Positions 27,127 through 35,583 of a DNA stretch of 64,000 nucleotides are shown piece by piece. A program made the translations under genes and the position numbers. This DNA is from Nocardioides alkalitolerans (GTDB lineage: Bacteria; Actinomycetota; Actinomycetes; Propionibacteriales; Nocardioidaceae), in contig CP116227.1 in NCBI GenBank assembly GCA_038184435.1, positions 2,571,501 to 2,635,500 on the forward strand. Reading direction: 5' to 3'. Position 1 is the first letter of the stretch. Every line of letters begins with the position of its first letter. The notes under the pieces were generated by a model. It ran no database searches. It was not told the DNA's origin and saw nothing but the letters and a program-made list of their open reading frames with translations.

Positions 27127-28142
27127 GCGCCCCCGTGGAGGCGACCGTGGGCGACTGGCGTCCCGACATCCTCGGCGAGGGCTTCGAGCAGGCCCGGATC
27201 GAGCTCGGACCGGACCCCGACGGCGAGGGCGGCGACGTGCACGCGGTGCTCGTGCGCCGCGTCGTCCGCCCCGAGGAGACCGTCGTCGGCGCCGTGCTGT
27301 TCGTCCACGGCTTCTCCGACTACTTCTTCCAGACCGACCTCGCCCACCACTGCGCCGCCCGCGGGCTGGCCTTCCACGCGCTCGACCTGCGCAAGTGCGG
27401 ACGGGCCCGCGAGCCGCACCAGACGGCGCACTACGCGGGCGACCTGGCGCTCTACGACACCGAGCTCGAGACCGCCCTCGCCACGATCGCCGCCGACCAC
27501 CCCGACGCGCCGGTGGTCGTGATGGGCCACTCGACCGGCGGGCTCGTGCTGCCGCTGTGGCTCGACCGCCGTCGCCGCGAGGACCGCGTCGCGCCCGTGG
27601 TGGGCCAGGTGCTCAACAGCCCCTGGTTCGACCTGCAGGGCAAGCCCGTCATGCGGGGACCCGTCACCCAGGCGCTGCGGGCCGTCTCCCGCGTCCAGCC
27701 CCTGCGCCGCCTCGACCTGCCCGTGTCGACGGTCTACGGCGACGCGCTCCACGTCAGCGGGCGCGGCGAGTGGGACTACGACCTCGCCCTGCGTCCCCTC
27801 GCGGGCTTCCCCGTCACCGTGGGCTGGCTCAACGCCGTACGCCGCGGTCACGCCGCCCTGCACCGCGGACTCGACGTCGGGGTGCCCTCGCTGGTGCTCC
27901 GGTCCGACCGCACCAGCTTCTCGCGCCGCGTCACGGAGGTGACGGACCGCTCCGACAACATCCTCGACGTGCGCCAGATCGCCCGCTGGTCGGGCTGCCT
28001 CGGCGGCGAGACCCACGTCGTGCCCGTCGCCGGCGCCCGGCACGACGTGTTCCTCTCGCTCGCCGAGCCCCGCGCCGCGGCGTACGCGGCCCTCGACCGC
28101 TGGCTCGACGCGCACCTCCCGGCCGACCTGCCCACCTCCTGA
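27123..28142 (+). CDS. Alpha/beta hydrolase (serine hydrolase, S33/monoglyceride-lipase-like)
   Basis: A 339-residue hydrolase. The oxyanion/His-Gly block is VLFVHGFSDYFFQTDL and the nucleophile elbow VVMGHSTGGLVLPLWL. The likely catalytic Asp follows VPSLVLRSD, and the His is in VAGARHDVFLSLAE near the C-terminus. GTG 27123 overlaps the monooxygenase stop by 4 bp, so the pair is translationally coupled. Hydrolysis of the lactone or ester made by the Baeyer-Villiger enzyme is the natural inference; the natural ketone is unknown. Confidence 0.88.
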   Translation: MSAPVEATVGDWRPDILGEGFEQARIELGPDPDGEGGDVHAVLVRRVVRPEETVVGAVLFVHGFSDYFFQTDLAHHCAARGLAFHALDLRKCGRAREPHQTAHYAGDLALYDTELETALATIAADHPDAPVVVMGHSTGGLVLPLWLDRRRREDRVAPVVGQVLNSPWFDLQGKPVMRGPVTQALRAVSRVQPLRRLDLPVSTVYGDALHVSGRGEWDYDLALRPLAGFPVTVGWLNAVRRGHAALHRGLDVGVPSLVLRSDRTSFSRRVTEVTDRSDNILDVRQIARWSGCLGGETHVVPVAGARHDVFLSLAEPRAAAYAALDRWLDAHLPADLPTS

Positions 28143-28192
28143 CCGGGGGCCGCGCCCGGCCGGGGTCGCGCCCGGGCCGGGGTCGCGCCCGC

Positions 28193-28385
28193 GGAAAGAA
28201 AACGCGGACCAGGAAAGAAAACGCGGACCGGTCGGTGCCCGGCCCTCGACGGGCGAAGGAGAACGCGGACGGCGAGGTCCGACACTCCGAGGCCAGGGGC
28301 CTTCCGGTCCGCGTTTTCTTTTCGAGCGACGACCCCGCCGCGCACTTTCCTCGGCCCGGTCGGGTCCGTCCGCGTTTTCTTCTCC
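28193..28385. repeat. Cluster of AAAACGCGGAC direct and inverted repeats
   Basis: Two perfect 18-bp copies of GGAAAGAAAACGCGGACC (28193-28210, 28212-28229) and a third related copy GAAGGAGAACGCGGAC (28255-28270) are followed by two inverted copies: GGTCCGCGTTTTCTTTTC (28306-28323, 17 of 18 matching) and GTCCGCGTTTTCTTCTCC (28368-28385). The block sits in a 345-base gene-free gap after the hydrolase. GC-rich short tandem repeats of 16-17 bp flank it at 28158-28190 and again near 28390. It may fold into nested hairpins with a T-rich arm, or bind a protein. Confidence 0.85.
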
Positions 28386-28487
28386 CACGACCCCCGGCCC
28401 GAGCCCCCGGCCCGAGCCCCTCGCCCGCGCGGGGGTGACCTGGCGGAAACCGTCGCCACGGGGCACGGGGAGGCCTACCCTCCGACC

Positions 28488-30449
28488 ATGCCCTCCCTCC
28501 CGTTCCACCGGCGTGCACGGCGTGGTGGCGCCGCCGTCCTGCTCGTGCTCGCCCTGACGGTGCTGCTCGGCGCCCAGGGCTCCCCCGTCGCGGCCCAGTC
28601 CACCGACGCCGCTGCCATCGACAGCTCCGCCGCTGCCACCGCTGCCGCCGCTGCTCCGACCGGTCGCGTCTTCTGGGTCGCCACCAACGGCAACGACGCC
28701 AACCCCGGCACGTCGGCGGCGCCGTGGAAGGACCTCCGTGCGTCGATGCAGAAGCTGCGGGCGGGCGACACGCTGTTCGTGAAGGGCGGGCGCTACGCGT
28801 CGCCGAACAGCTACGTGATCCGGCCCAACGGGCTCGCGGCGGGCACGCCGGACAAGCGGATCACCGTCCAGGCCGCCAACGACCAGGTCTTCCTCGACGA
28901 GCCGCTGGCCATCGACAACGCGCAGTACTGGACGTTCGACGGCTTCAACATCTCCGGCAACGGCGCGCGCTACCGCGACACGACGGAGCCCCCGGGCTAC
29001 CTGGTGCAGTTCGTGGGCGGCACGGGCTGGATCCTGCGCAACTCGAAGATCTGCTGCTTCGGCACCTACGGCATGGTCCAGGTGTGGGGCCAGCCGAAGG
29101 ACTGGACGATCAGCCACAACACGATCTGGTCCAACCCCGGTCGCGGCGCGGCGGCGGACACCGACCACCTGATCTACGTGCACCCGAACACGGGCTCCGG
29201 CCCGGGCTACATCGAGCGCAACGTGCTGGCCGGCTCCTCCAACGGCTCCAACATCAAGCTGGGCGCCTCGTCGCAGACGACGGCGAACGCGGGCACGTCG
29301 GGCATCACGATCCGGCGCAACACCTTCCTCGGCGCGTGGACCAACGTGCGTCTGGCCTTCGAGACCGCCGGGTCGCTCATCGAGGACAACATCATGCTCG
29401 GCGCCACCCGCGACTGGCCGGACGGCCCGGCGTCGGTGCAGCCGTACTGCCTCGACGGGCGCGGCAACGCCACCCGCACGGACCTCTGGTACGGCCCGCC
29501 GACGCGGCGCCACACGGACCCGATCCGCGGCACGTACTGCCGCTACTCCGGCCAGTGGACCGACCAGGGCGGCCACGTGAAGCGCGACCCGCGCCTGCCG
29601 GTGTCGACCACCGCGGTCTACAACCAGCGCTCGCTCTCCTCCCTCGACCAGTCGCAGTTCCTGCCGCGGGACGTGCCGGCCCGGTCCTACGGGCGGTTCA
29701 GCCAGTTCGACCAGGCGCTCACGGGCGACTGGGACGGCGACGGCGTCGACACGCCCGCCGGGGTGCTGGGCAACCGGGTGCACCTGACCAACGAGGCGTC
29801 CGACGCGGGCTCCGTGGAGTACGTGGCCCCCGGTTCCGGCGAGTCCGAGCGCATCATCACGCTCGGCAAGGTCGGCTGGCGGTTCGTCGCGGGCGACTGG
29901 GACGGGGACGGCACCGACGAGCTCGGCGTCTTCGACCCCGCCACGGCGACGTTCCACCTGCGCACGCAGGAGGGTCGCATCGGGTCGTTCTCGTTCGGCT
30001 CCCGCAGCCGCAGCTACGAGCCGATCGCCGGCGACTGGAACGGCGACGGCAAGGACGAGGTCGGCCTCCTCGACACCAAGACCAAGGTCTTCGCGATCCG
30101 CACGAGCACCACGACGGCGACGAGCTTCCAGTTCGGGGCGGTCTCCGCGGCGTACCAGGTCACCACGGGCGACTGGGACGGCGACGGCAAGGACGAGATC
30201 GGCATGTGGCGGGTCGCGAACCGCACGTTCGCGCTGCGGCACTGCGTGACCGCCACCTGCGAGCAGGCGCCGACGGGCATCGTGATGGGCACGCAGGCGC
30301 TCGCGCCGTACTACCAGCCCATCGGCGGCACCTGGGAGCGCGGCCAGCGCACCGACACCATCGGTGTCGTGCTCTGGACGCAGTGGCTCCGCGCCCGGCA
30401 GAACGCGAACCCGACGACCTTCTACCCGACCCGCAACTACGAGGGCTGA
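28488..30449 (+). CDS. Secreted beta-helix plus FG-GAP repeat protein
   Basis: A 653-residue exported protein. A twin-Arg-like basic start (HRRARRGGAAVLLVLALTVLLGA) and a likely signal-peptidase site near PVAAQS begin it. Residues about 60-400 form a right-handed beta-helix domain opening with FWVATNGNDANPGTSAAPWKDL, the usual first turn of DUF1565-type proteins, with ITIRRNTFLG-type coils. Residues about 410-640 carry FG-GAP/VCBS-type blades with Ca-binding loops DWDGDGVDT, DWDGDGTDE, DWNGDGKDE and DWDGDGKDE. Such proteins often bind or cleave polysaccharides; no catalytic residues could be assigned. Confidence 0.85.
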   Translation: MPSLPFHRRARRGGAAVLLVLALTVLLGAQGSPVAAQSTDAAAIDSSAAATAAAAAPTGRVFWVATNGNDANPGTSAAPWKDLRASMQKLRAGDTLFVKGGRYASPNSYVIRPNGLAAGTPDKRITVQAANDQVFLDEPLAIDNAQYWTFDGFNISGNGARYRDTTEPPGYLVQFVGGTGWILRNSKICCFGTYGMVQVWGQPKDWTISHNTIWSNPGRGAAADTDHLIYVHPNTGSGPGYIERNVLAGSSNGSNIKLGASSQTTANAGTSGITIRRNTFLGAWTNVRLAFETAGSLIEDNIMLGATRDWPDGPASVQPYCLDGRGNATRTDLWYGPPTRRHTDPIRGTYCRYSGQWTDQGGHVKRDPRLPVSTTAVYNQRSLSSLDQSQFLPRDVPARSYGRFSQFDQALTGDWDGDGVDTPAGVLGNRVHLTNEASDAGSVEYVAPGSGESERIITLGKVGWRFVAGDWDGDGTDELGVFDPATATFHLRTQEGRIGSFSFGSRSRSYEPIAGDWNGDGKDEVGLLDTKTKVFAIRTSTTTATSFQFGAVSAAYQVTTGDWDGDGKDEIGMWRVANRTFALRHCVTATCEQAPTGIVMGTQALAPYYQPIGGTWERGQRTDTIGVVLWTQWLRARQNANPTTFYPTRNYEG

Positions 30450-30476
30450 GCGCGCGCCCGCCACCGGAGGTGGATG

Positions 30477-32795
30477 ATGGCGGACATGGGACGAGAGGAC
30501 GCGACCCCCGCCGTCGCCAACATCGACGAGACCGCGCTGACGGTCGGCACGCCGAAGCAGCGTGCCGTCGGGGTGCCGGCCGTGACGCACGCGCTGCAGA
30601 TCGCGGTGGAGCAGATGGGTCCCGTGCGCACGGGCGAGACGCTGCGGCTCGTCAACCAGAAGCACGGCTTCGACTGCCCGGGCTGCGCGTGGCCGGAGGG
30701 CGACCACCGGAGCGCGGCCGAGTTCTGCGAGAACGGCGCGAAGGCCGTCGCCGAGGAGGCGACGCGACGCCGGGTGCCGCCGGAGTTCTTCGCGGCGCAC
30801 CCGGTGTCGGAGCTGGAGACGTGGGACGACTACGCGCTCGGCCAGCAGGGGCGGCTCACCCACCCGATGCTGCTCGAGGAGGGGGCCACGCACTACCGGC
30901 CGGTGTCGTGGGAGGAGGCGTACGCCGTGGTGGCCGACGAGGTCGCCGCGCTCGACTCCCCCGACGAGCTGGTCTTCTACACGTCGGGCCGCACCTCCAA
31001 CGAGGCCGCCTTCCTCTGGCAGCTGCTCGCCCGCGGGCTCGGCACCAACAACCTCCCCGACTGCTCGAACATGTGCCACGAGTCGTCCGGCTCCGCCCTC
31101 ACCGAGACCATCGGCATCGGCAAGGGCTCGGTGTCGCTCCACGACGTCGAGACCGCCGAGCTCGTCATCGTCGCCGGGCAGAACCCCGGCACCAACCACC
31201 CCCGCATGCTGTCGGCGCTGGAGAAGACGAAGCGCAACGGCGGCACGGTCGTGGCGGTCAACCCGCTGCACGAGGCGGGCCTGCTGCGGTTCGACAACCC
31301 GCAGAAGGCGCGCGGCGTCGTAGGTCGCGGGACGCCGATCGCCGACGTGTTCCTGCAGGTCAGGCTCGGCGGCGACCAGGCCCTCTTCCAGGCCCTCGGC
31401 GCGCTCCTCCTGGCCGCCGAGGAGACCGCCCCCGGCACCGTCCTCGACCACGCGTTCGTCGAGGAGCGCACGCGGGGCTTCGCGGAGTACGCCGCGCACC
31501 TCGCCGCGCTCGACTGGGACGACGTCGCGACCGCCACCGGCCTGGAGCGGGAGCAGATCGAGGAGGTCGCCGGGCTGCTGCTCGGCTCGGGCTCCACCAT
31601 CGTCTGCTGGGCGATGGGACTGACCCAGCACAAGCACTCCGTCGCCACGCTCCGCGACGTCGTCAACCTGCTGCTCCTCCAGGGCAACATCGGACGGCCC
31701 GGCGCGGGCGTCTGCCCGGTGCGCGGCCACTCCAATGTGCAGGGCGACCGCACGATGGGGATCTTCGAGCAGATGCCGGCGTGGTTCCACGACCACCTCG
31801 ACGCCGAGTTCGGGTTCACCTCGCCGCGCGAGCACGGCTGGGACACGGTCGCGGCGATCGAGGCCATGGCCGCAGGGAAGGCGAAGGTCTTCCTCGGCAT
31901 GGGGGGCAACTTCGCCCGCGCCACCCCCGACAGCCACGTCACCGAGGCGGCCCTGCGCTCGCTGGACCTGACCGTGCAGGTGTCGACCAAGCTCAACCGC
32001 TCCCACGTCGTGCACGGGCGGCGCGCCCTCATCCTGCCGACGCTCGGGCGCACCGAGGCCGACGTGCAGGCCGGGGGTCCGCAGCGCGTCACCGTCGAGG
32101 ACTCGATGAGCGCCGTCCACGCCTCCCAGGGGCGGCTGGCCCCGGCCAGCGACGAGCTGCGCAGCGAGGTGGCGATCATCTCCGAGCTCGCCGAACGGCT
32201 CCTCGACGGCCGGGACAACGCCCCGCAGGCCGACTGGCGCGCGTTCCGCGACGACTACGCGACGATCCGGGCGTCGATCTCCCGTGTCGTACCGGGGTTC
32301 GAGGACTTCGAGGCCAAGATCGACGTGCCCGGCGGGTTCGTGCTGCCGCACCGGCCGCGCGACGAGCGGGGCTTCACGACGCCGTCCGGCAAGGCGGAGT
32401 TCACGGTGAACGAGCTGGAGTACCCGCACGTGCCCGCGGGCCGCCTGCTGCTGCAGACGCTGCGGTCGCACGACCAGTACAACACCACGATCTACGGGAA
32501 GGACGACCGCTACCGGGGCATCCACGGCGGGCGCCGGGTCGTGCTCGTGCACGCCGACGACCTCGCCGAGCAGGGGCTCGCCGACGGCGACCTGGTCGAC
32601 CTCGTGTCGGAGTGGAGCGACGGCGAGCGCCGCGCCGAGGCCTTCCGCTGCGTGGCCTACAGCACACCGCGGGGGTGCGCCGCGGCGTACTACCCCGAGA
32701 CCAACGTGCTCGTGCCGCTCGGTTCCTACGCCGACACGTCCCGCACGCCGACGTCGAAGTCCGTCGTCGTGCGCCTCGAGCCCCGCGACCGCTAG
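30477..32795 (+). CDS. FdhF/YdeP-family molybdopterin oxidoreductase
   Basis: A 772-residue catalytic subunit of the formate-dehydrogenase-like YdeP group. The N-terminal Fe-S region shows FDCPGCAW and EFCENGAK (three Cys rather than the usual four). The MGD-binding core has FYTSGRTSNEAAFLWQLLARGLGTNN and DCSNMCHESSGSALTETIG near the metal site, with GNIGRPGAGVCPVRGHSNVQGDRTMG further on. The C-terminal dinucleotide domain ends YFPETN-like YYPETNVLVPLGSYADTS. Substrate unknown; YdeP is linked to acid resistance in E. coli. Tandem ATGs occur at 30474 and 30477; the second has better spacing from GGAGG. Confidence 0.9.
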   Translation: MADMGREDATPAVANIDETALTVGTPKQRAVGVPAVTHALQIAVEQMGPVRTGETLRLVNQKHGFDCPGCAWPEGDHRSAAEFCENGAKAVAEEATRRRVPPEFFAAHPVSELETWDDYALGQQGRLTHPMLLEEGATHYRPVSWEEAYAVVADEVAALDSPDELVFYTSGRTSNEAAFLWQLLARGLGTNNLPDCSNMCHESSGSALTETIGIGKGSVSLHDVETAELVIVAGQNPGTNHPRMLSALEKTKRNGGTVVAVNPLHEAGLLRFDNPQKARGVVGRGTPIADVFLQVRLGGDQALFQALGALLLAAEETAPGTVLDHAFVEERTRGFAEYAAHLAALDWDDVATATGLEREQIEEVAGLLLGSGSTIVCWAMGLTQHKHSVATLRDVVNLLLLQGNIGRPGAGVCPVRGHSNVQGDRTMGIFEQMPAWFHDHLDAEFGFTSPREHGWDTVAAIEAMAAGKAKVFLGMGGNFARATPDSHVTEAALRSLDLTVQVSTKLNRSHVVHGRRALILPTLGRTEADVQAGGPQRVTVEDSMSAVHASQGRLAPASDELRSEVAIISELAERLLDGRDNAPQADWRAFRDDYATIRASISRVVPGFEDFEAKIDVPGGFVLPHRPRDERGFTTPSGKAEFTVNELEYPHVPAGRLLLQTLRSHDQYNTTIYGKDDRYRGIHGGRRVVLVHADDLAEQGLADGDLVDLVSEWSDGERRAEAFRCVAYSTPRGCAAAYYPETNVLVPLGSYADTSRTPTSKSVVVRLEPRDR

Positions 32796-32804
32796 GTTTC
32801 TCCT

Positions 32805-33122
32805 ATGGAGGAGCCCCCCTTCGCGTCCGTGGTGGACCCCGCCACGCGCACGGTGACCGTGACCGGCGGCGTCTGGGGGTTCCGCGACGTCGAGGAGCTC
32901 GACCGCGCGATCACGACGGCCTCCGCGGGCCTCACGCAGTCGATCACCCTCGACCTCACCCGCGCCGAGTTCCTGCCGAGCCTCGGGATCGGCACGCTGC
33001 TGTCGCTGCGCCGCCGCATGCGGCTGCACGGCGCCGACCTCACCGTCGTCGCCGCACCGGGCACGGTCGCGCACCGCGTCCTGATGATCACGGGCGTCGA
33101 GGTGGTGGAGAGCGATGGCTGA
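32805..33122 (+). CDS. STAS-domain anti-sigma factor antagonist (RsbV/SpoIIAA-like)
   Basis: A 105-residue single STAS domain. The phosphoacceptor loop is read at EFLPSLGIGTLLSLRRRM, where the Ser in LPSLGIG is the expected phosphorylation site. It should bind and neutralise the neighbouring HATPase kinase when dephosphorylated. The end overlaps the kinase gene by 8 bp, a typical antagonist-kinase pair. No sigma-factor gene is adjacent. The two PP2C phosphatases at 56.2 and 60.6 kb could act on it; this is an inference from family roles. Confidence 0.88.
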   Translation: MEEPPFASVVDPATRTVTVTGGVWGFRDVEELDRAITTASAGLTQSITLDLTRAEFLPSLGIGTLLSLRRRMRLHGADLTVVAAPGTVAHRVLMITGVEVVESDG

Positions 33123-33600
33123 CGTCGTGGCCTTCGAGACGGAGGTGCCGTTCACGGACCGCGGGGCCCACCTGGCCCGACGGCTCCTGCGGCACCACCT
33201 CGCGACGGCGGGCACGGCCCAGGTCGTGACGGAGAACGCGCTCCTCGTGCTGCACGAGCTGGTCGCCAACAGCCTCGACCACGGCTTCCCCTGCCCCAAC
33301 GAGACGCTGCACCTCGCGTGGGAGGCGTCCCCCGAGTCCGTCGTGCTGCGGGTCACCGACCACGGCCCCCACCCCCGGTGCGAGCGCTGCCACCCCCGTC
33401 GCGCGCCGCGCGCCGGGCTCGCCCCGGTGACGGGGGACGGCGCGACGCTGCAGGTCCAGCAGCCCGAGCTCGACTCACCGCGCGGCCGCGGGCTGCTCAT
33501 CGTCGACGGGCTCTCCGACCGGTGGGAGGTCACGACCCACGCCGGCGCGACGACCGTCGAGGTGCACCTGACGACCGCCGCCGACCCGCAGGCGGGCTGA
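33115..33600 (+). CDS. RsbW-like anti-sigma factor serine kinase (HATPase)
   Basis: A 161-residue GHKL ATPase of the anti-sigma type. The N-box is LVLHELVANSLDHG, followed by VTDHGPHPRC and the G-box RGRGLLIVDGLSDRWEV. An insertion with HPRCERCHPRR and LAPVTGDG widens the ATP-lid region and includes two Cys two residues apart. Paired with the STAS protein, it should phosphorylate it and sequester a sigma factor encoded elsewhere. Confidence 0.88.
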   Translation: MADVVAFETEVPFTDRGAHLARRLLRHHLATAGTAQVVTENALLVLHELVANSLDHGFPCPNETLHLAWEASPESVVLRVTDHGPHPRCERCHPRRAPRAGLAPVTGDGATLQVQQPELDSPRGRGLLIVDGLSDRWEVTTHAGATTVEVHLTTAADPQAG

Positions 33601-33617
33601 GGCTCCATCCCCACCCA

Positions 33618-33701
33618 GGACGTCATGCGAACCGCAGGCCCCGGGCACCGCACCGCATGACGTCCCGGGGTACGGCGCGGGGCTCGCCAGCGGCGTACCG
33701 C
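33618..33701. repeat. Composite palindromic element, copy A
   Basis: A perfect 12-bp inverted repeat (GGACGTCATGCG at 33618-33629, CGCATGACGTCC at 33654-33665) is followed at once by a 33-bp GTAC-type imperfect hairpin (33669-33701) starting GGTACGGCGCGGGG and ending GGCGTACCGC. The hairpin part is repeated exactly at 55155-55187. It lies 18 bases after the anti-sigma kinase stop and may terminate that transcript. Confidence 0.85.
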
Positions 33702-33762
33702 GCCCGCGCAGGGGGCGCGGTACGCGTGCGCCGGGGTCGCGGCGAGCGCTCGTCGGGTCCAC

Positions 33763-33821
33763 GAAATGTGCACCTGAGACAGGACAGACGCGATCCGGGC
33801 GCCACCAACCGCACACTTCCG
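33763..33821. repeat. 59-bp intergenic element, copy 2
   Basis: Begins GAAATGTGCACCTGAG and ends CACCAACCGCACACTTCC. Aligns without gaps to 2970-3028, sharing both ends and the central GACGCG. It lies between the two composite palindromes in the 311-base gap separating the convergent anti-sigma and LuxR genes; nothing else is recognised there. Confidence 0.6.
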
Positions 33822-33842
33822 ACCCCTCCTCGCCACCCCGCC

Positions 33843-33910
33843 GGACGTCATGCGAACCGGCCCCGGGCGGCGCACCGCATGACGTCCTGGGTACGGCGCG
33901 GGGAAGGGCC
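33843..33910. repeat. Composite palindromic element, copy B
   Basis: The same 12-bp perfect arms as copy A (GGACGTCATGCG at 33843-33854 and CGCATGACGTCC at 33876-33887) with a 21-bp interior that differs by small deletions, then GGGTACGGCGCGGGG. It has the same orientation as copy A. It ends just downstream of the LuxR-type gene stop on the minus strand, so it could terminate the catabolic operon. Confidence 0.85.
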
Positions 33911-33911
33911 G

Positions 33912-34199
33912 CTACCGCGCCGCCGGCACCTGCCCGGCGACGTTCGCCGCGAGGCCGCTCTGCCAGGCCCAGGCCACGACCTCGACGCGGTTGCTGGCGC
34001 CGAGCTTCCGGGCGACACGTCCGACGTGGAACTTCGCCGTGGTGGCCGAGATGAACAGCGCAGCGGCGATCTCACCGTTCGTGAGCCCGTGGGCCACGAG
34101 ACCGGCGACCTCGCGCTCCCGCTCGGTCAGCATGGCGTCCTCGCCGAGCAGGCGCCCGCGGACGGGCACCGGCCCCACGGGCACGCGGACCGCCGTCAC
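33912..34199 (-). CDS. Stand-alone LuxR-type HTH protein
   Basis: A 95-residue protein that is almost only a GerE/LuxR DNA-binding domain: [55 protein letters not shown]. No receiver or ligand domain is present. GTG 34199 begins one base after the MmgE/PrpD stop, so it is the last gene of the nine-gene catabolic operon and should be co-expressed with it. It may be a small feedback regulator or a remnant of a larger LuxR protein. Confidence 0.8.
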   Translation of the reverse strand: MTAVRVPVGPVPVRGRLLGEDAMLTEREREVAGLVAHGLTNGEIAAALFISATTAKFHVGRVARKLGASNRVEVVAWAWQSGLAANVAGQVPAAR

Positions 34200-34200
34200 G

Positions 34201-35583
34201 TCACCGCCCCGCCGGCGTCCGCAGGAGCGCGCCCAGCCGGGCGACGTCGAAGTCCCCGCCCTCCAGCACGAGCGCGACGAGCTCGTCGGCCGTGTCCGCC
34301 CCGAAGCCCGCACCGTCCAGGTTGCGCTCGAGCTTCGCGAGCACGTCGGCCTCGGGCACCGGCCGTCCCGCCCCGCCGATGACGTCGTCGACGACCACGT
34401 CGTGCACCTCGCCGCCGGTCGTCGTCACGACGACCCGGGCCGGGAAGCGCGCCGGGAAGCCCGAGTCTTCCCAGGGCTCCGCCGTGATGCGCCGCGCCAC
34501 GTCGGTGTGCGCGGCGTCGACCGGACGGGCGTAGAGCTCGAGGTCGACGGTGCCGTCGACGAGCCGACCGGCGAGCGTGTAGGGCAGGCTCCACCGGCCC
34601 AGGTGGGCGCGCGGCGGCACCTGGCGGGCCGGCCAGTCGCTGGCGATGATCGGTGCGGCGCCGGTCGGCACGTGGCAGTGGACGGCGGCGATGTCGGCCG
34701 GCTCCACGCCGGCCGCGAGCACCCGCTCGAGCGCCTCGACGAACGGGTGGATGAAGTGGCACGCCGGGATCAGCTTGAACGCCGCCTCCGGCAGGTGCCA
34801 GCGCTCCCCCAGGTCACCGAGCTCGCGCTCGAGCGCCGCGGGGGCGGCAGGGTCGTCGGCGTAGAGCCGGTAGAACCCGTGCGGCCCGTCCAGCACCGCC
34901 GCGGGGCCCGTCACGCCGGCCCGCGCGAGCGCGGCCGCCCACAGCCCGGAGTGGGCCGCCCAGGCGGGCTGCGCCGCCTTGACGGTGTCGCCGTCGGCGA
35001 GGAACGCGAACGTCCCGCCCGGTTGGCTCCCGGCGATCCCGAGCGCGTCGACCCCGTGCCCGACCCCGTGCCCGACCGCACCCTGGAGCAGCACCGCGAC
35101 GAGCGCGGCCGCGAACGGGCCTGCGGCGCTCGTCGTCTGGAACCCCCGCGCCTGGAGCGTGCCGGGGCTGGCGAGGCCCATCCGCACGAGCACCTCCCAC
35201 CCGACGGCGTACGCGGCCACCAGGTCCGCTCCCCGCGCCCCGGACTCCTCCGCCGCGGCCAGGGCGGCCGGGGTGAGGGTGGCGCTGCCGTGCATGACGG
35301 AGGCGACGTGGGTGTCGTCGTACTCGAGCGAGTGCACGAACGTGCCGTTGACGAGCGCGGCCACCTCGGGTGCGGCGCCCTCGGCACGGCCGAGCACGGT
35401 GGCCGGACCGGGGCGGCCGACGGCCAGTCGCTCGAGGCCCTGCAGCGGTCCCCGGTGGGCGGCGAGCAGTCCGACGCCCAGGCTGTCGAGGAGGTGAAGC
35501 CGCGCCGATCGGTCGACCTCGGCGGGCAGGCCCGCCGCGGCCGCGGCGCAGGCGGCGTCCACGAGACGCTGGGTCAGGCTCAT
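34201..35583 (-). CDS. MmgE/PrpD family protein (first)
   Basis: A 460-residue protein of the 2-methylcitrate dehydratase/aconitate decarboxylase/iminodisuccinate epimerase family. It shows family-like LHLLDSLGVGLLAAHRG, VNGTFVHSLEYDDTH, HGSATLTPAALAAAEE and, in the second half, FKLIPACHFIHPFVEAL and SLPYTLAGRLVDG. Such enzymes add or remove water, epimerise or decarboxylate tri- and dicarboxylates. The ATG overlaps the second PrpD gene stop by 4 bp. Two divergent paralogues in tandem suggest either a heteromer or two successive steps. Confidence 0.88.
   Translation of the reverse strand: MSLTQRLVDAACAAAAAGLPAEVDRSARLHLLDSLGVGLLAAHRGPLQGLERLAVGRPGPATVLGRAEGAAPEVAALVNGTFVHSLEYDDTHVASVMHGSATLTPAALAAAEESGARGADLVAAYAVGWEVLVRMGLASPGTLQARGFQTTSAAGPFAAALVAVLLQGAVGHGVGHGVDALGIAGSQPGGTFAFLADGDTVKAAQPAWAAHSGLWAAALARAGVTGPAAVLDGPHGFYRLYADDPAAPAALERELGDLGERWHLPEAAFKLIPACHFIHPFVEALERVLAAGVEPADIAAVHCHVPTGAAPIIASDWPARQVPPRAHLGRWSLPYTLAGRLVDGTVDLELYARPVDAAHTDVARRITAEPWEDSGFPARFPARVVVTTTGGEVHDVVVDDVIGGAGRPVPEADVLAKLERNLDGAGFGADTADELVALVLEGGDFDVARLGALLRTPAGR

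Noticed and set aside
28193..28385. CRISPR array
   Set aside because: Copies are directly adjacent or inverted and irregularly spaced, with no uniform spacers and no cas genes nearby.
28488..33229. Plus-strand open frame of about 1500 codons over the secreted protein, YdeP gene and STAS gene
   Set aside because: It runs in a different frame from three genes with clear motifs and has shadow-frame composition (Arg/Pro/Gly/Ala-rich).
32805..33600. A sigma factor gene next to the STAS/HATPase pair
   Set aside because: Both flanks were read; upstream is the YdeP gene and downstream only repeats and the convergent LuxR HTH gene, which lacks sigma-70 regions.
26985..33875. Minus-strand open frame of 2296 codons
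   Set aside because: It is antisense to six well-supported plus-strand genes, has the Arg/Gly/Val-rich composition of a shadow frame and shows no domain. Its length only reflects scarce stop codons at this GC content.
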